Shown in pieces: positions 11,928-24,562 of a DNA stretch of 64,000 nucleotides (position 1 is the stretch's first letter; every line of letters begins with the position of its first letter). The notes under the pieces are model-generated. The model was not told the origin of the DNA and ran no database searches. It saw nothing but the letters and a program-made list of their open reading frames with translations. This DNA is from Magicicada septendecula (Eukaryota; Arthropoda; Insecta; Hemiptera; Cicadidae): positions 337,427,076 to 337,491,075 of the forward strand of contig CM068368.1 in assembly GCA_034769895.1 (NCBI GenBank), given 5' to 3'. The translations under genes were made by a program, and so were the position numbers.

Positions 11928-11933
11928 TTTACT

Positions 11934-13642
11934 TGTAATGATTTTTCTCGTTTTTTTTTTCGTGTCAGGCCCCACCGTTGGAAGCGACATTATATATGCA
12001 ACGATACTCTTAACAACTCACTTTTGCACATATGCTATTACTCATTTGTGCGCACTTACCCACGTCTCGAAGGTATACTCTTCTTCTGCAGTATTTACCT
12101 TGATGTTTCCCAGCTAGGTCGCAGGCTTTGGTAGTTAATTGAGGGTGGATAAGCACGTGAATATCGTTACAAGTAAAGAGTACAAAGGATTTATTACTGG
12201 TTGTGAAATTAGTACGACTTTGTTAATAAAATTATATTCATTTTGTTTATTAATTAAAAAATGCAAATTGTCATGTTATTAATTAGTGTGTGGGTTAACT
12301 AATATTGAAACCCTTATATTCGCTTATACGAATATCGTATAATTATAACGTGGCATAATTTTATCTCTTATAGTCTAAGACACAAAAATAAGACATATAT
12401 GACATGGAATATTTACACAGACATATTATACATAACACATATATTCTTACGATGCGTGATTAACACGTACGAAATTGAATATTAATATTTACTTAGCAAG
12501 TGTGGTTTTTTTTCTTATATACCACTTAAGTAAAAAAAAATTAAACATTTATAAAAATTCTAATAGAGACCATTCTATTACTTTATTTAACTATACTCCT
12601 AATGTCTCAATTAATTAAAATCTACAATTGAAGTAAACTTTCATACTTGGTTTTACGTTACAGTTACTTGATTTTAATTATATAATTAAAATATAATAAA
12701 ATAAGGTTTCTCAAATTACCATTTATTTATGAGATTAATAAGTTTTATGTTCTTTGTTATAAATTATTATTCTCTAAACTTTTATTAATTATTCATTATG
12801 CAAATAAAAATAATAAAGTTTATGTAAGTATGTTTATCCGGAAGTATGTTTATCCCCTTCCGGTATCACCTTCTCTGTCTCTGCGTCGTTTGGAACTACT
12901 CTCCCGTCTAATGGATGCTGAGTTCTGACATGTGCCTCTGGTCGTGATGATGTACGGCTGGATGTAGCTGCGTGTGGCTGTCCCTGCGTCCTCTAGTATA
13001 TTGCTCTGTTTCCTCTCCTCTCCTCGTCTTTTCCCTCGTGGATGTCTCGAATTTCTACGTGAACTTCTTGAAGTTCATCTACGACGTTTCTACTCCTCGT
13101 AGTTTACGATAATATTGTCTTTTCATCACTCGTGTATATCACTAATTACTTTCACCGACGTACTGCCGGTTCCATCGCACTTTAAGTTACGTAATTCGAT
13201 TTAAAACATTACTTAAACTTTGTAAAATTTGCGGTGGCGAGATGCGTGGATTTCACGTACTGTCTGTTAATGAACTGAGAAAGCGTGTGTCGCTCGCTGG
13301 GGTTTTATACTCCAGCCGGCGTTCAATTCCTGTTGAAAACTGTTCGGAGAGAGTTGAACAAGTCAGCGGGTCGGTTTATTAACTAATTACAACCTACGCG
13401 TCTTTCTATGAAGCGCACACTTTTTTATAAATATTATTTGACAAATCGTTAGGTACATTAATAAACTTAACCTATGCAACTTATAAACATTAAGGTGTGT
13501 AAACTGTGGAAGTTATGGCAAACTTTCACACGGTAGCTGAATGGTGATTCGTGTGACTTCTGGTTTTCCTTCAGCACATAAAAAACTGTGTAAAATTTTC
13601 CACAATCGTATACTTAATTCAACTTGTTCTTCATTTACACAC

Positions 13643-13691
<49 letters not shown>

Positions 13692-14000
13692 GATACACAC
13701 GCGGTTGCCTGTCGCCATGACGTCACAACTGCCGGTCGAGGCGTGTTTCGTCTCCCTTCGCTGCGTTTAAAACCAACAAGGCTTGGCAATTCCATATGCA
13801 TGTTCACTTACAATTATTTCCTTATTTAAAATTAATTACAGTATTACGTTTGTTTCTTTTATTTATGTCTTATACCTAACGCTTAATTATTACATTATTT
13901 TCATTATTTACATCTTTTACACGACTCATACGTGCGTTCGTATGTTCTCATACCGCAGTCAGGGGTTGATACGGAGACTTATGCTAAACGCATCGTTGCA
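11934..14000 (-). repeat. Gypsy-A LTR shared by units 1 and 2
   Basis: A 2067-bp LTR that on the minus strand runs TGCAACGATG...TCATTACA. It serves as the 5' LTR of unit 1 and the 3' LTR of unit 2. Borders are set by the primer-binding site on one side and the polypurine tract on the other. It is nearly identical to the LTR at 19205-21277 (only a handful of base differences seen plus (AC)n length). Both are a shorter form than the outer LTRs of the family. Confidence 0.85.
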
Positions 14001-14266
14001 TAAATTCCCCTGCTGGGTAAAATAATATTTAAATTTTATTTCTTTGCTCAGAAATTATTCATATATATTTTTTTATTATTATTAAACTCACACTTAGTGG
14101 TTATAAGGGTTCTTAAAATTTTTCCAATCTTTCCCTGGGTGGATTACGTCCCTCCCATGGATTTATAAGTTGACTTTTTTTTTCCATAGAATTTACGGAA
14201 TGCTGATGCATGGTACTTTCCAAAATTATTTCTTTTTGTCGGATCGTAGACGATAAAGGTGTGTCG

Positions 14267-14599
14267 TCATTTCCTTTTTTGTAATAAGTAGGGTCCCTCG
14301 TACAGTCTAAATGGTTTCTTTGCTGTATTGTCGATTCGTTTTCCCACTGGATTGCTTCTTAGTAGCACTATTTCTCCTTCATGGAATGTGATGAGTTTGT
14401 GCGTTCTGTTGAACCTCTCGATTCTCTTCTGTCCACGTTTTTCCATCCTTTTCTTCGCATTGTCGTACTTGTGAATCAATGAAATTTGCAGGTTTTGTTT
14501 TGGAGGTTTATCAATGTTTTTCGACCAGAATCTAGTAGGTTTTTTTATTCGTTTCCAGTTCCACCGGTGTATATCCCGTAGCTTCACTGTATGTAGCAT
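14267..14599 (-). pseudogene. pol: Gypsy-A unit 2 integrase, C-terminal part
   Basis: 110 residues covering the integrase tail: RFWSKNIDKPPKQNLQISLI, then FNRTHKLITFHEGEIVLLRS and LYEGPYLLQKRK. Corresponds to the last third of the unit 1 integrase. Confidence 0.85.
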
Positions 14600-14708
14600 T
14601 TATGGCTTGTTCGAAAAATGATAAGTAGTCTGCCCATCGGTTATGTTGTTCATTACAGTAGATGCGTAAATGTTTCCCTAACTCTTTGTTTACCCTTTCA
14701 GCAAGGTT

Positions 14709-15269
14709 TCATTGTGGCTGTCGTATTGACGTTAACACTGGTTGTATGCCGTGCTGCGTTAGCGTTTCTGCCCATGCTTTATTTTGGTATTGTTTACCTT
14801 GGTCACACAATATCTTTTTGATTTGACCATACTTGGGTACGCATTTGCGTAGTATGACATTCAGTACACTTTCAGTGGTGGGTCTTCGAATAGCGTAGAG
14901 TCGAACTGCCTTGGTGAACACATCTATACATACAAGTACATGTATGTGTTTTGTACCCCCGTGAATAGCTCTCGGAAACGGGCCCAGGAAGTCTACTGCT
15001 ACTAATTCTCCCTTTTCTTGTGTCTTGATATTTTGCATATCTACGTAGGTGTGAAGATTCGGATGTCGGGCTGTTTGACATTCGTAGCATCCTTTTAAGA
15101 TTGCTTTTATTCTTCTAAACATATTATTCAAAATGAAGTCTTCTTTTAAAGCTAAATGACATTTTAAAGCAGACGCATGTGCTAGACTTTGATGACATGG
15201 TATAATTAGTGTTTTTAGCATCTCTGGTGATAGGACTATTTTCCAATCATAATTGACGAGTTTGTACAA
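14709..15269 (-). pseudogene. pol: Gypsy-A unit 2 integrase, N-terminal and core part
   Basis: 186 residues: the zinc-binding part (SLAHASALKCHLALKEDF; KGCYECQ) and the first two acidic positions of the catalytic core (VAVDFLGPFPRAI; ILCDQGKQYQNKAW). Confidence 0.88.
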
Positions 15270-15280
15270 TATACTATTTT

Positions 15281-15886
15281 TTATTGTACAGTATATCTAC
15301 TAGGTAGTGGTGGTAACTTCATGTGACTTATTTGAAGATCTTTGTTTTGTTCATTTGCTATATTGTTTAATAAATATTTAACTTTATCATCTGTTTGATA
15401 TGTTATGTTTAATATTCTAACAGCGTTCCACTTAGCTTCATGAGTTTCTTGTGTCTCTTGCGGTGGATAACGACTTAGGGTGTCGGCAATTATATTATCC
15501 GAGCCTTTACAATATTTTATTTTGAATGAATACTCTTGTATGGCCAGTATCCATCTCATTAGTCGTGCATTTGTTGCATTACAACTTAATAAAAATGAAA
15601 GCGCTTGATGATCCGTGTGTATCTCGAAGTGTGTTCCATACACATAATAACAAAACTGCTTCAAGGCGTATACTATCGCTAAGATTTCCTTCTCTGACGT
15701 ACAGTAGTGTTTTTCTGCTCCTTTGAAGACTCGACTGGCGTATGCGATGACTCGTAGCTCTCCGTGTTTATCCTTTTGATACAGGACACTCCCTACTGCA
15801 TAGTCACTGGCATCTGCGTAGATTGTAAATCGTCCTTCCCGTTGTGGGTGATGCAGCATAATGTTATGTAGGAATAAATTTTTCAC
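15281..15886 (-). pseudogene. pol: Gypsy-A unit 2 RNase H domain
   Basis: 201 residues, same length as in unit 1, with FTIYADASDYAVGSVLYQKD, the SEKEILAIVYALKQF helix and HFEIHTDHQALSFLLS. The Asp in HTDHQAL is the usual family residue at this position. Confidence 0.88.
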
Positions 15887-15938
15887 TTCACGGAACGCTT
15901 CTTCATGATGTAGCTCCCATTTCCATTTGCTTTCTTTT

Positions 15939-16689
15939 CTAGTGAGTTCTAGAAGTGGTTGGATTTTCTCCGCATATAATGATGAAAAACGTCGGTAGTA
16001 TCCCGTGAGTCCTAGGAATGCTCTTAACCCTTTTATGTTCTTGGGTCTTGGGAACTCCGTTATTCTCTTTAGCTTGCAAGGGGTCTGTTTGTATTCCCTT
16101 GTCAGATATTATGCGCCCTAAGAATTTTATTGAAGTTTTAATAAATTCGCACTTCTCTAACTTCAGAGAGAGGTTAGCGTCTCTGAACTTTTGAAATATA
16201 GTGTTTAGCTGCTGAAGGTGTTCTTCCAATGTTGGCGAGATTACAAGGATATCGTCCACGAAGAGCATGGTGTATGGTTCCTCCTCTGGTCCTAGTGCAT
16301 TTTTCAAACACTTTACAATTGCTGCGAGGCTTGTACTCAATCCAAAGGGCACTACTCGATGTTGGTAGCTTTTGTTCTTGTACAGGAATGCGGTCTTGTT
16401 TGCGATCTTGTTTGCGAATGGGAATTTGCCAAAACGACGAAGTCAAGTCTAACTTGGTTAGATATTTTGCTCCTTGACATTTGTTAAATAATTCTTCAAT
16501 ATTCGGTGCATAATCAAAATCCTTTTCGACGACACTATTTAGATTCCGCATGTCTAAACACAGTCTTATTTCGTCCGTCTTCTTTTTGACGACAACGAGA
16601 GGATTGATGAAGCTGCTGTTGGACCGCTCTATTACGCCGTTATCCAACATTCTTGTGATTTCCTCGTCGACTGGTTCCGCATATTTCAT
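15939..16689 (-). pseudogene. pol: Gypsy-A unit 2 reverse transcriptase domain
   Basis: RT blocks VIERSNSSFINPLVVVKKK, YLTKLDLTSSFWQIPI, MPFGLSTSLAAI and LFVDDILVIS in overlapping frames, as in unit 1. It is in the same broken state as unit 1. Confidence 0.88.
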
Positions 16690-16986
16690 GGGGATCGGAT
16701 ATGTTTTCTGTACGAACTTAGTAGGATCGGTGACCTTAATCTTGTGTTTATAAGTATTCGTAATTCGCTAAATATATCTTGATATTCCTATATCAAGTCT
16801 TCTGATCACTCTATTCCTTCATGTTGATTGTCCTCTTGTGTACTGATGTCACTTGCAGCGTGTTTTACAGCTGGTCTGGAGATGACGATTGGTTCCTGTT
16901 CTTCTTCCAAGTTGTTTTGACTTTCTTCAAATTTAATTACATAGAGTCCTCCCTTAACATTGCACGTCATTGAATTGTTTTCTAAA

Positions 16987-17286
16987 TTAATAACTGCTCC
17001 TATTTACGTCGATACCTATGATATAATCATATGTAAGCTTATCCACTACTATCATAGGAATATCGCATTCAAGTTTATTACATTTAAAATTATCATATAT
17101 TTGTTGTGTGGCACTCTGTTTAATCTTTGTCGCCGTTGTTATATAATAATTGCTTATCGGTAACACTGGTGCATGTCTGAAGTGGTTCCTGTTCTTGTTG
17201 ATGCAAGTCCGGCTGATTACGGATACCTCACTTCCAGTGTCGACAAGGATTTTCATATTTAAATTATTTATTGTTCCCCCTAACAT
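16987..17286 (-). pseudogene. Gypsy-A unit 2 aspartic protease
   Basis: 99 residues identical in layout to the unit 1 protease, with active site ILVDTGSEVSVISR. Confidence 0.8.
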
Positions 17287-17798
17287 AGGTTTGAGATAAC
17301 GTTATTTCTTGTTGTGTATCTGTATTGTTTAGGGTGTCACGCAAATCACGTGTGTGCAGGTCGTTTATTAAACCTGTACGTACTGGCGTTTTGTTACCCT
17401 TCTGTAGTCATACAGTTTTCTTATCGGTTGGTGTTCTACGATCACCCCTTCCTCTTTGGACGTTGACGGGTGTGTCGGCTGTTGCACAATTTTATTTTCA
17501 TAATTATTTTTATTATTATGCTTATCATTTGTGTAGATGTTTTGTACATTGGAATTGTACGGTTTTACGTGTTTTTTCGACGAAAATGGGTGGGCGTACG
17601 CTCCTTTATTCGGAGTCGTGTTACCTTTTTCATAGGGTTGTTTATACTCTTTCCACTTATCTTTCCGTATGTCCTCTTCTTTAGTCTCGAACTACGGCGG
17701 TTTGTGGTGAATTTGATTTTGCGTAGAGTACTGCTGCCGCTGCTGCTGCCGGTTGTCTCTCCTTACGTACTCTTTATTAACAATCTGTGATGATTGAG

Positions 17799-18278
17799 TC
17801 ACAAGGATAAGAGGTTCCTCAATGGTTTTAACTCCTTGGCGAGTCTAATGTGTCTGTCAAAATGGTAGCTTAGTTTTAATACTAATTCGTGCTCAGTGAA
17901 ACTTGGTCTAAGGTGCTTACAACGTTCGACGAGTTGTATAATGTAGTCTTCCATGGATCGTTTGCTGTTGACGTAATACCGCCCATACTCCAGCTTGTCT
18001 CGTACCTCGCTCTGGGTATGTATATTCCAGTACCGATTTTCGAAGGATGCCTTGAACTGTTCAGAAGTTTCTGTTTGATCCCGAACAATCGTATACCATT
18101 TGGATGCTGTTTCCTGGAAACGTCGACTTACAAAATCTATACGTTCTCCGTCGTTTAGGTTGCTCCCTATTGTTGCCATTTCTCGTTCACACTTTTGTAA
18201 AAATTCTATGGGGTTCTCCCATTTGTTGCCTTTAAAGCTGATCTTCTCTCGATCCTCTACTTTTGCAGCACACATCAT
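17799..18278 (-). pseudogene. gag: Gypsy-A unit 2 gag domain
   Basis: 159 residues, the same as the unit 1 gag domain (ISFKGNKWENPIEFLQKCE through LELKPLRNLLSL-like tail). Confidence 0.8.
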
Positions 18279-18733
18279 TATAGCACTTGGTCGTCTCTTG
18301 ACCTCCGCTCGTAGTTTTTCTACCTCCTCTTACAGTCCATCTTTCATGTTGTTAATTTCCATGGAGTGATGCGTAGTTTTTCTAGTGACCTCCTCCACGG
18401 CTATTTCTACTGTCTGGGTCCTCACAGTGATTTCCTTTGTTCTGTTTGTGTTGTCCAGGATGCGCTAATTTAGGTCCTTGTTTTTGAGATCTTGCTCCTG
18501 CTTCGTAATTTAAAATTTTTCATTCCACTGTTCAGCTAGTTGTTTAACGTGTTCTTTTATTTCACGTGTTGTATATTCACGCTGTTCTCTGAACTTGCTA
18601 TCGATCTTTACAGCTTGTTCATTTAGTGACTGTTGAATACGCTGTTCGACGGCTTCAACGCGTGCAGTTAAGCTCTGTTTCCAAGTGTTACTGACGAGTT
18701 CTATCTTAGCTTGTAACCTCGTATTATTACTAT

Positions 18734-18967
18734 CTATATTACTTTATAACTGAGATTTAATTCTTCAATAGTGATTTCTAATCTATTACGACTATCTTGT
18801 ACTTGATTTTCTAATCTCGTATTACTATCTTCTAATCTTCCTAATTTATTTTCTAATTTTTCATTGCTACTTTCTAACTGAGTTTTTAGTTTTGCACTAT
18901 TCGTTTTCAACTCCTCTTGCAGTCGCTGAAACATCGTTTCGAAGTCCATTGTTGGTTGCTTCGTCAT
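18734..18967 (-). pseudogene. Gypsy-A unit 2 coiled-coil leader of gag
   Basis: 77 residues starting MTKQPTMDFETMFQRLQEE, with the same Leu/Asn/Glu heptad pattern as unit 1. Confidence 0.6.
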
Positions 18968-19204
18968 TGTAGACTACGGTGTCCTAACTGATTCGTTATA
19001 CTACACCGTGATTTTATATTTCATTATTTATAATTTATTTTATTTATTTATTAGTATTAATTTCACAACTTTTTTTTGTTCTCTCTGTACTTAAATTTAA
19101 CAATTTGTAATATTACTTATTACTTGCATTTAGTATTATTTTTTTATACAATACTTGTGCCAATTATTTATTTGACTTTATTTATATTCTGGGCGCCATT
19201 TACT

Positions 19205-20924
19205 TGTAATGATTTTTCTCGTTTTTTTTTCGTGTCAGGCCCCACCGTTGGAAGCGACATTATATATGCAACGATACTCTTAACAACTCACTTTTGCACA
19301 TATGCTATTACTCATTTGTGCGCACTTACCCACGTCTCGAAGGTATACTCTTCTTCTGCAGTATTTACCTTGATGTTTCCCAGCTAGGTCGCAGGCTTTG
19401 GTAGTTAATTGAGGGTGGATAAGCACGTGAATATCGTTACAAGTAAAGAGTACAAAGGATTTATTACTGGTTGTGAAATTAGTACGACTTTGTTAATAAA
19501 ATTATATTCATTTTGTTTATTAATTAAAAAATGCAAATTGTCATGTTATTAATTAGTGTGTGGGTTAACTAATATTGAAACCCTTATATTCGCTTATACG
19601 AATATCGTATAATTATAACGTGGCATAATTTTATCTCTTATAGTCTAAGACACAAAAATAAGACATATATGACATGGAATATTTACACAGACATATTATA
19701 CATAACACATATATTCTTACGATGCGTGATTAACACGTACGAAATTGAATATTAATATTTACTTAGCAAGTGTGGTTTTTTTTCTTATATACCACTTAAG
19801 TAAAAAAAATTAAACATTTATAAAAATTCTAATAGAGACCATTCTATTACTTTATTTAACTATACTCCTAATGTCTCAATTAATTAAAATCTACAATTGA
19901 AGTAAACTTTCATACTTGGTTTTACGTTACAGTTACTTGATTTTAATTATATAATTAAAATATAATAAAATAAGGTTTCTCAAATTACCATTTATTTATG
20001 AGATTAATAAGTTTTATGTTCTTTGTTATAAATTATTATTCTCTAAACTTTTATTAATTATTCATTATGCAAATAAAAATAATAAAGTTTATGTAAGTAT
20101 GTTTATCCGGAAGTATGTTTATCCCCTTCCGGTATCACCTTCTCTGTCTCTGCGTCGTTTGGAACTACTCTCCCGTCTAATGGATGCTGAGTTCTGACAT
20201 GTGCCTCTGGTCGTGATGATGTACGGCTGGATGTAGCTGCGTGTGGCTGTCCCTGCGTCCTCTAGTATATTGCTCTGTTTCCTCTCCTCTCCTCGTCTTT
20301 TCCCTCGTGGATGTCTCGAATTTCTACGTGGACTTCTTGAAGTTCATCTACGACGTTTCTACTCCTCGTAGTTTACGATAATATTGTCTTTTCATCACTC
20401 GTGTATATCACTAATTACTTTCACCGACGTACTGCCGGTTCCATCGCACTTTAAGTTACGTAATTCGATTTAAAACATTACTTAAACTTTGTAAAATTTG
20501 CGGTGGCGAGAAGCGTGGATTTCACGTACTGTCTGTTAATGAACTGAGAAAGCGTGTGTCGCTCGCTGGGGTTTTATACTCCAGCCGGCGTTCAATTCCT
20601 GTTGAAAACTGTTCGGAGAGAGTTGAACAAGTCAGCGGGTCGGTTTATTAACTAATTACAACCTACGTGTCTTTCTATGAAGCGCACACTTTTTTATAAA
20701 TATTATTTGACAAATCGTTAGGTACATTAATAAACTTAACCTATGCAACTTATAAACATTAAGGTGTGTAAACTGTGGAAGTTATGGCAAACTTTCACAC
20801 GGTAGCTGAATGGTGATTCGTGTGACTTCTGGTTTTCCTTCAGCACATAAAAAACTGTGTAAAATTTTCCACAATCGTATACTTAATTCAACTTGTTCTT
20901 CATTTACACACTAACACTAACACA

Positions 20925-20968
<44 letters not shown>

Positions 20969-21277
20969 GATACACACGCGGTTGCCTGTCGCCATGACGT
21001 CACAGCTGCCGGTCGAGGCGTGTTTCGTCTCCCTTCGCTGCGTTTAAAACCAACAAGGCTTGGCAATTCCATATGCATGTTAACTTACAATTATTTCCTT
21101 ATTTAAAATTAATTACAGTATTACGTTTGTTTCTTTTATTTATGTCTTATACCTAACGCTTAATTATTACATTATTTTCATTATTTACATCTTTTACACG
21201 ACTCATACGTGCGTTCGTATGTTCTCATACCGCAGTCAGGGGTTGATACGGAGACTTATGCTAAACGCATCGTTGCA
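19205..21277 (-). repeat. Gypsy-A LTR shared by units 2 and 3
   Basis: A 2073-bp LTR, same short form as 11934-14000 and differing from it by only a few substitutions and (AC)n length. It is flanked by the primer-binding site of unit 2 on its left and the polypurine tract of unit 3 on its right. Confidence 0.85.
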
Positions 21278-21542
21278 TAAATTCCCCTGCTGGGTAAAAT
21301 AATATTTAAATTTTATTTCTTTGCTCAGAAATTATTCATATATATTTTTTTATTATTATTAAACTCACACTTAGTGGTTATAAGGGTTCTTAAAATTTTT
21401 CCAATCTTTCCCTGGGTGGATTACGTCCCTCCCATGGATTTATAAGTTGACTTTTTTTTCCATAGAATTTACGGGATGCTGATGCATGGTACTTTCCAAA
21501 ATTATTTCTTTTTGTCGGATCGTAGACGATAAAGGTGTGTCG

Positions 21543-22547
21543 TCATTTCCTTTTTTGTAATAAGTAGGGTCCCTCGTACAGTCTAAATGGTTTCTTTGCT
21601 GTATTGTCGATTCGTTTTCCCACTGGATTGCTTCTTAGTAGCACTATTTCTCCTTCATGGAATGTGATGAGTTTGTGCGTTCTGTTGAACCTCTCGATCC
21701 TCTTCTCTCCAAGTTTTTCCATCCTTTTCTTCGCATTGTCGTACTTGTGAATCAATGAAATTTGCAGGTTTTGTTTTGGAGGTTTATCAATGTTTTTCGA
21801 CCAGAATCTAGTAGTGGGCTTTTTATTCGTTTCCAGTTCCACCGGTGTATATCCCGTAGCTTCACTGTATGTAGCATTTATGGCTTGTTCGAAAAATGAT
21901 AAGTAGTCTGCCCATCGGTTATGTTGTTCATTACAGTAGATGCGTAAATGTTTCCCTAACTCTTTGTTTACCCTTTCAGCAAGGTTTCATTGTGGCTGTC
22001 GTATTGACGTTAACACTGGTTGTATGCCGTGTTGCGTTAGCGTTTCTGCCCATGCTTTATTTTGGAATTGTTTACCTTGGTCACACAATATCTTTTTGAT
22101 TTGACCATACTTGGGTACGCATTTGCGTAGTATGACATTCAGTACACTTTCAGTGGTGGGTCTTCGAATAGCGTAGAGTCGAACTGGCTTGGTGAACACA
22201 TCTATACATACAAGTACATGTATGTGTTTTGTACCCCCGTGAATAGCTCTCGGAAACGGGCCCAGGAAGTCTACTGCTACTAATTCTCCCTTTTCTTGTG
22301 TCTTGATATTTTGCATATCTACGTAGGTGTGAAGATTCGGATGTCGGGCTGTTTGACATTCGTAGCATCCTTTTAAGATTGCTTTTATTCTTCTAAACAT
22401 ATTATTCAAAATGAAGTCTTCCTTTAAAGCTAAATGACATTTTAAAGCAGACGCATGTGCTAGACTTTGATGACATGGTATAATTAGTGTTTTTAGCATC
22501 TCTGGTGATAGGACTATTTTCCAATCATAATTGACGAGTTTGTACAA
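21543..22547 (-). pseudogene. pol: Gypsy-A unit 3 integrase, in two open pieces
   Basis: Pieces at 21543-21842 and 21987-22547. Together they show the zinc-binding part (KGCYECQ), the core (VAVDFLGPFPRAI; LCDQGKQFQNKAW) and the C-terminal part (FHEGEIVLLRSNPVGKR; LYEGPYLLQKRK). Confidence 0.88.
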
Positions 22548-22558
22548 TATACTATTTT

Positions 22559-23965
22559 TTATTGTACAGTATATCTACTAGGTAGTGGTGATAACTTCAT
22601 GTGACTTATTTGAAGATCTTTGTTTTGTTCATTTGCTATATTGTTTAATAAATATTTAACTTTATCATCTGTTTGATATGTTATGTTTAATATTCTAACA
22701 GCGTTCCACTTAGCTTCATGAGTTTCTTGTGTCTCTTGCGGTGGATAACGACTTAGGGTGTCGGCAATTATATTATCCGAGCCTTTACAATATTTTATTT
22801 TGAATGAATACTCTTGTATGGCCAGTATCCATCTCATTAGTCGTGCATTTGTTGCTTTACAACTTAATAAAAATGAAAGCGCTTGATGATCCGTGTGTAT
22901 CTCGAAGTGTGTTCCATACACATAATAACAAAACTGCTTCAAGGCGTATACTATCGCTAAGATTTCCTTCTCTGACGTACAGTAGTGTTTTTCTGCTCCT
23001 TTGAAGACTCGACTGGCGTATGCGATGACTCGTAGCTCTCCGTGTTTATCCTTTTGATAGAGGACACTCCCTACTGCATAGTCACTGGCATCTGCGTAGA
23101 TTGTAAATCGTCCTTCCCGTTGTGGGTGATGCAGCATAATGTTATGTAGGAATAAATTTTTCACTTCACGGAACGCTTCTTCATGATGTAGCTCCCATTT
23201 CCATTTGCTTTCTTTTCTAGTGAGTTCTAGAAGTGGTTGGATTTTCTCCGCATATAATGATGAAAAACGTCGGTAGTATCCCGTGAGTCCTAGGAATGCT
23301 CTTAACCTTTTTATGTTCTTGGGTCTTGGGAACTCCGTTATACTCTTTAGCTTGCAAGGGTCTGTTTGTATTCCCTTGTCAGATATTATGTGACCTAAGA
23401 ATTTTATTGAAGTTTTAATAAATTCGCACTTCTCTAACTTCAGAGAGAGGTTAGCGTCTCTGAACTTTTGAAATATAGTGTTTAGCTGCTGAAGGTGTTC
23501 TTCCAATGTTGGCAAGATTACAAGGATGTCGTCCACGAAGAGCATGGTGTATTGTTCCTCCTCTGGTCCTAGTGCATTTTCCAAACACTTTACAATTGCT
23601 GCGAGGCTTGTACTCAATCCAAAGGGCACTACTCGATGTTGGTAGCTTTTGTTCTTGTACAGGAATGCGGTGTATTTGCGATCTTGTTTGCGAATGGGAA
23701 TTTGCCAAAACGACGAAGTCAAGTCTAACTTGGTTAGATATTTTGCTCCTTGACATTTGTTAAATAATTCTTCAATATTCGGTGCACAATCAAAATCCTT
23801 TTCGACGACACTATTTAGATTCCGCATGTCTAAACACAGTCTTATTTCGTCCGTCTTCTTTTTAACGACAACGAGAGGATTGATGAAGCTGCTGTTGGAC
23901 CGCTCTATTACGCCGTTATCCAACATTCTTGTGATATCCTCGTCGACTGATTCCGCATATTTCAT
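22559..23965 (-). CDS. pol: Gypsy-A unit 3 reverse transcriptase-RNase H, open frame
   Basis: A 468-residue open frame starting MKYAESVDEDITRMLDNGVI and holding RT and RNase H in one piece. RT blocks: LCLDMRNLNSVVEKDF, LTKLDLTSSFWQIPI, RVVPFGLSTSLAAI, LFVDDILVILPTLEEHLQQL, then the connection FLGLTGYYRRFSSLYAEKIQ. RNase H: FTIYADASDYAVGSVLYQKD, SEKEILAIVYALKQF, NIIADTLSRYPPQ. The best-preserved pol segment of the family in this window. The rest of the element is incomplete. Confidence 0.9.
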   Translation of the reverse strand: MKYAESVDEDITRMLDNGVIERSNSSFINPLVVVKKKTDEIRLCLDMRNLNSVVEKDFDCAPNIEELFNKCQGAKYLTKLDLTSSFWQIPIRKQDRKYTAFLYKNKSYQHRVVPFGLSTSLAAIVKCLENALGPEEEQYTMLFVDDILVILPTLEEHLQQLNTIFQKFRDANLSLKLEKCEFIKTSIKFLGHIISDKGIQTDPCKLKSITEFPRPKNIKRLRAFLGLTGYYRRFSSLYAEKIQPLLELTRKESKWKWELHHEEAFREVKNLFLHNIMLHHPQREGRFTIYADASDYAVGSVLYQKDKHGELRVIAYASRVFKGAEKHYCTSEKEILAIVYALKQFCYYVYGTHFEIHTDHQALSFLLSCKATNARLMRWILAIQEYSFKIKYCKGSDNIIADTLSRYPPQETQETHEAKWNAVRILNITYQTDDKVKYLLNNIANEQNKDLQISHMKLSPLPSRYTVQ

Positions 23966-24262
23966 GGGGATCGGATATGTTTTCTGTACGAACTTAGTAG
24001 GATCGGTGACCTGAATCTTGTGTTTATAAGTATTCGTAATTCGCTAAATGTATCTTGATATTCCTATATCAAGTCTTCTGTTCACTCTATTCCTTCATGT
24101 TGATTGTCCTCTTGTGTATTGATGTCACTTGCAGCGTGTTTTACAGCTGGTCTAGAGATGACGATTGGTTCCTGTTCTTCTTCCAAGTTGTTTTGACTTT
24201 CTTCAAATTTAATTACGTAGAGTCCTCCCTTAACTTTGCACGTCATTGAATTGTTTTCTAAA

Positions 24263-24562
24263 TTAATAACTGCTCCTATTTACGTCGATACCTATGATAT
24301 AATCATATGTAAGCTTATCCACTACTATCATAGGAATATCGCATTCAAGTTTATTACATTTAAAATTATCATATATTTGTTGTGTGGCACTCTGTTTAAT
24401 CTTTGTCGCCGTTGTTATATAATAATTGCTTATCGGTAACACTGGTGCATGTCTGAAGTGGTTCCTGTTCTTGTTGATGCAGGTCCGGCTGATTACGGAT
24501 ACCTCACTTCCAGTGTCGACAAGGATTTTCATATTTAAATTATTTATTGTTCCCCCTAACAT
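24263..24562 (-). pseudogene. Gypsy-A unit 3 aspartic protease
   Basis: 99 residues with ILVDTGSEVSVISR; same as units 1 and 2. Confidence 0.8.

Larger units (their letters stand above)
6729..11933 (-). mobile_element. Gypsy-A unit 1, internal region
   Basis: Internal part between the LTRs 5408-6728 and 11934-14000. In minus-strand order it holds a coiled-coil leader frame, a gag domain, protease, RT, RNase H and integrase, with a primer-binding site beside the right LTR. It is a fossil: gag-pol is in about six open pieces, so roughly four or five breaks. Its near identity to unit 2 points to recent duplication after the breaks arose. Confidence 0.9.
14001..19204 (-). mobile_element. Gypsy-A unit 2, internal region
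   Basis: Second head-to-tail copy, with the same parts in the same order as unit 1 and nearly the same sequence. It is broken in about six places, mostly shared with unit 1, so those breaks predate the duplication. A few further differences in integrase are private to this copy. Confidence 0.9.
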
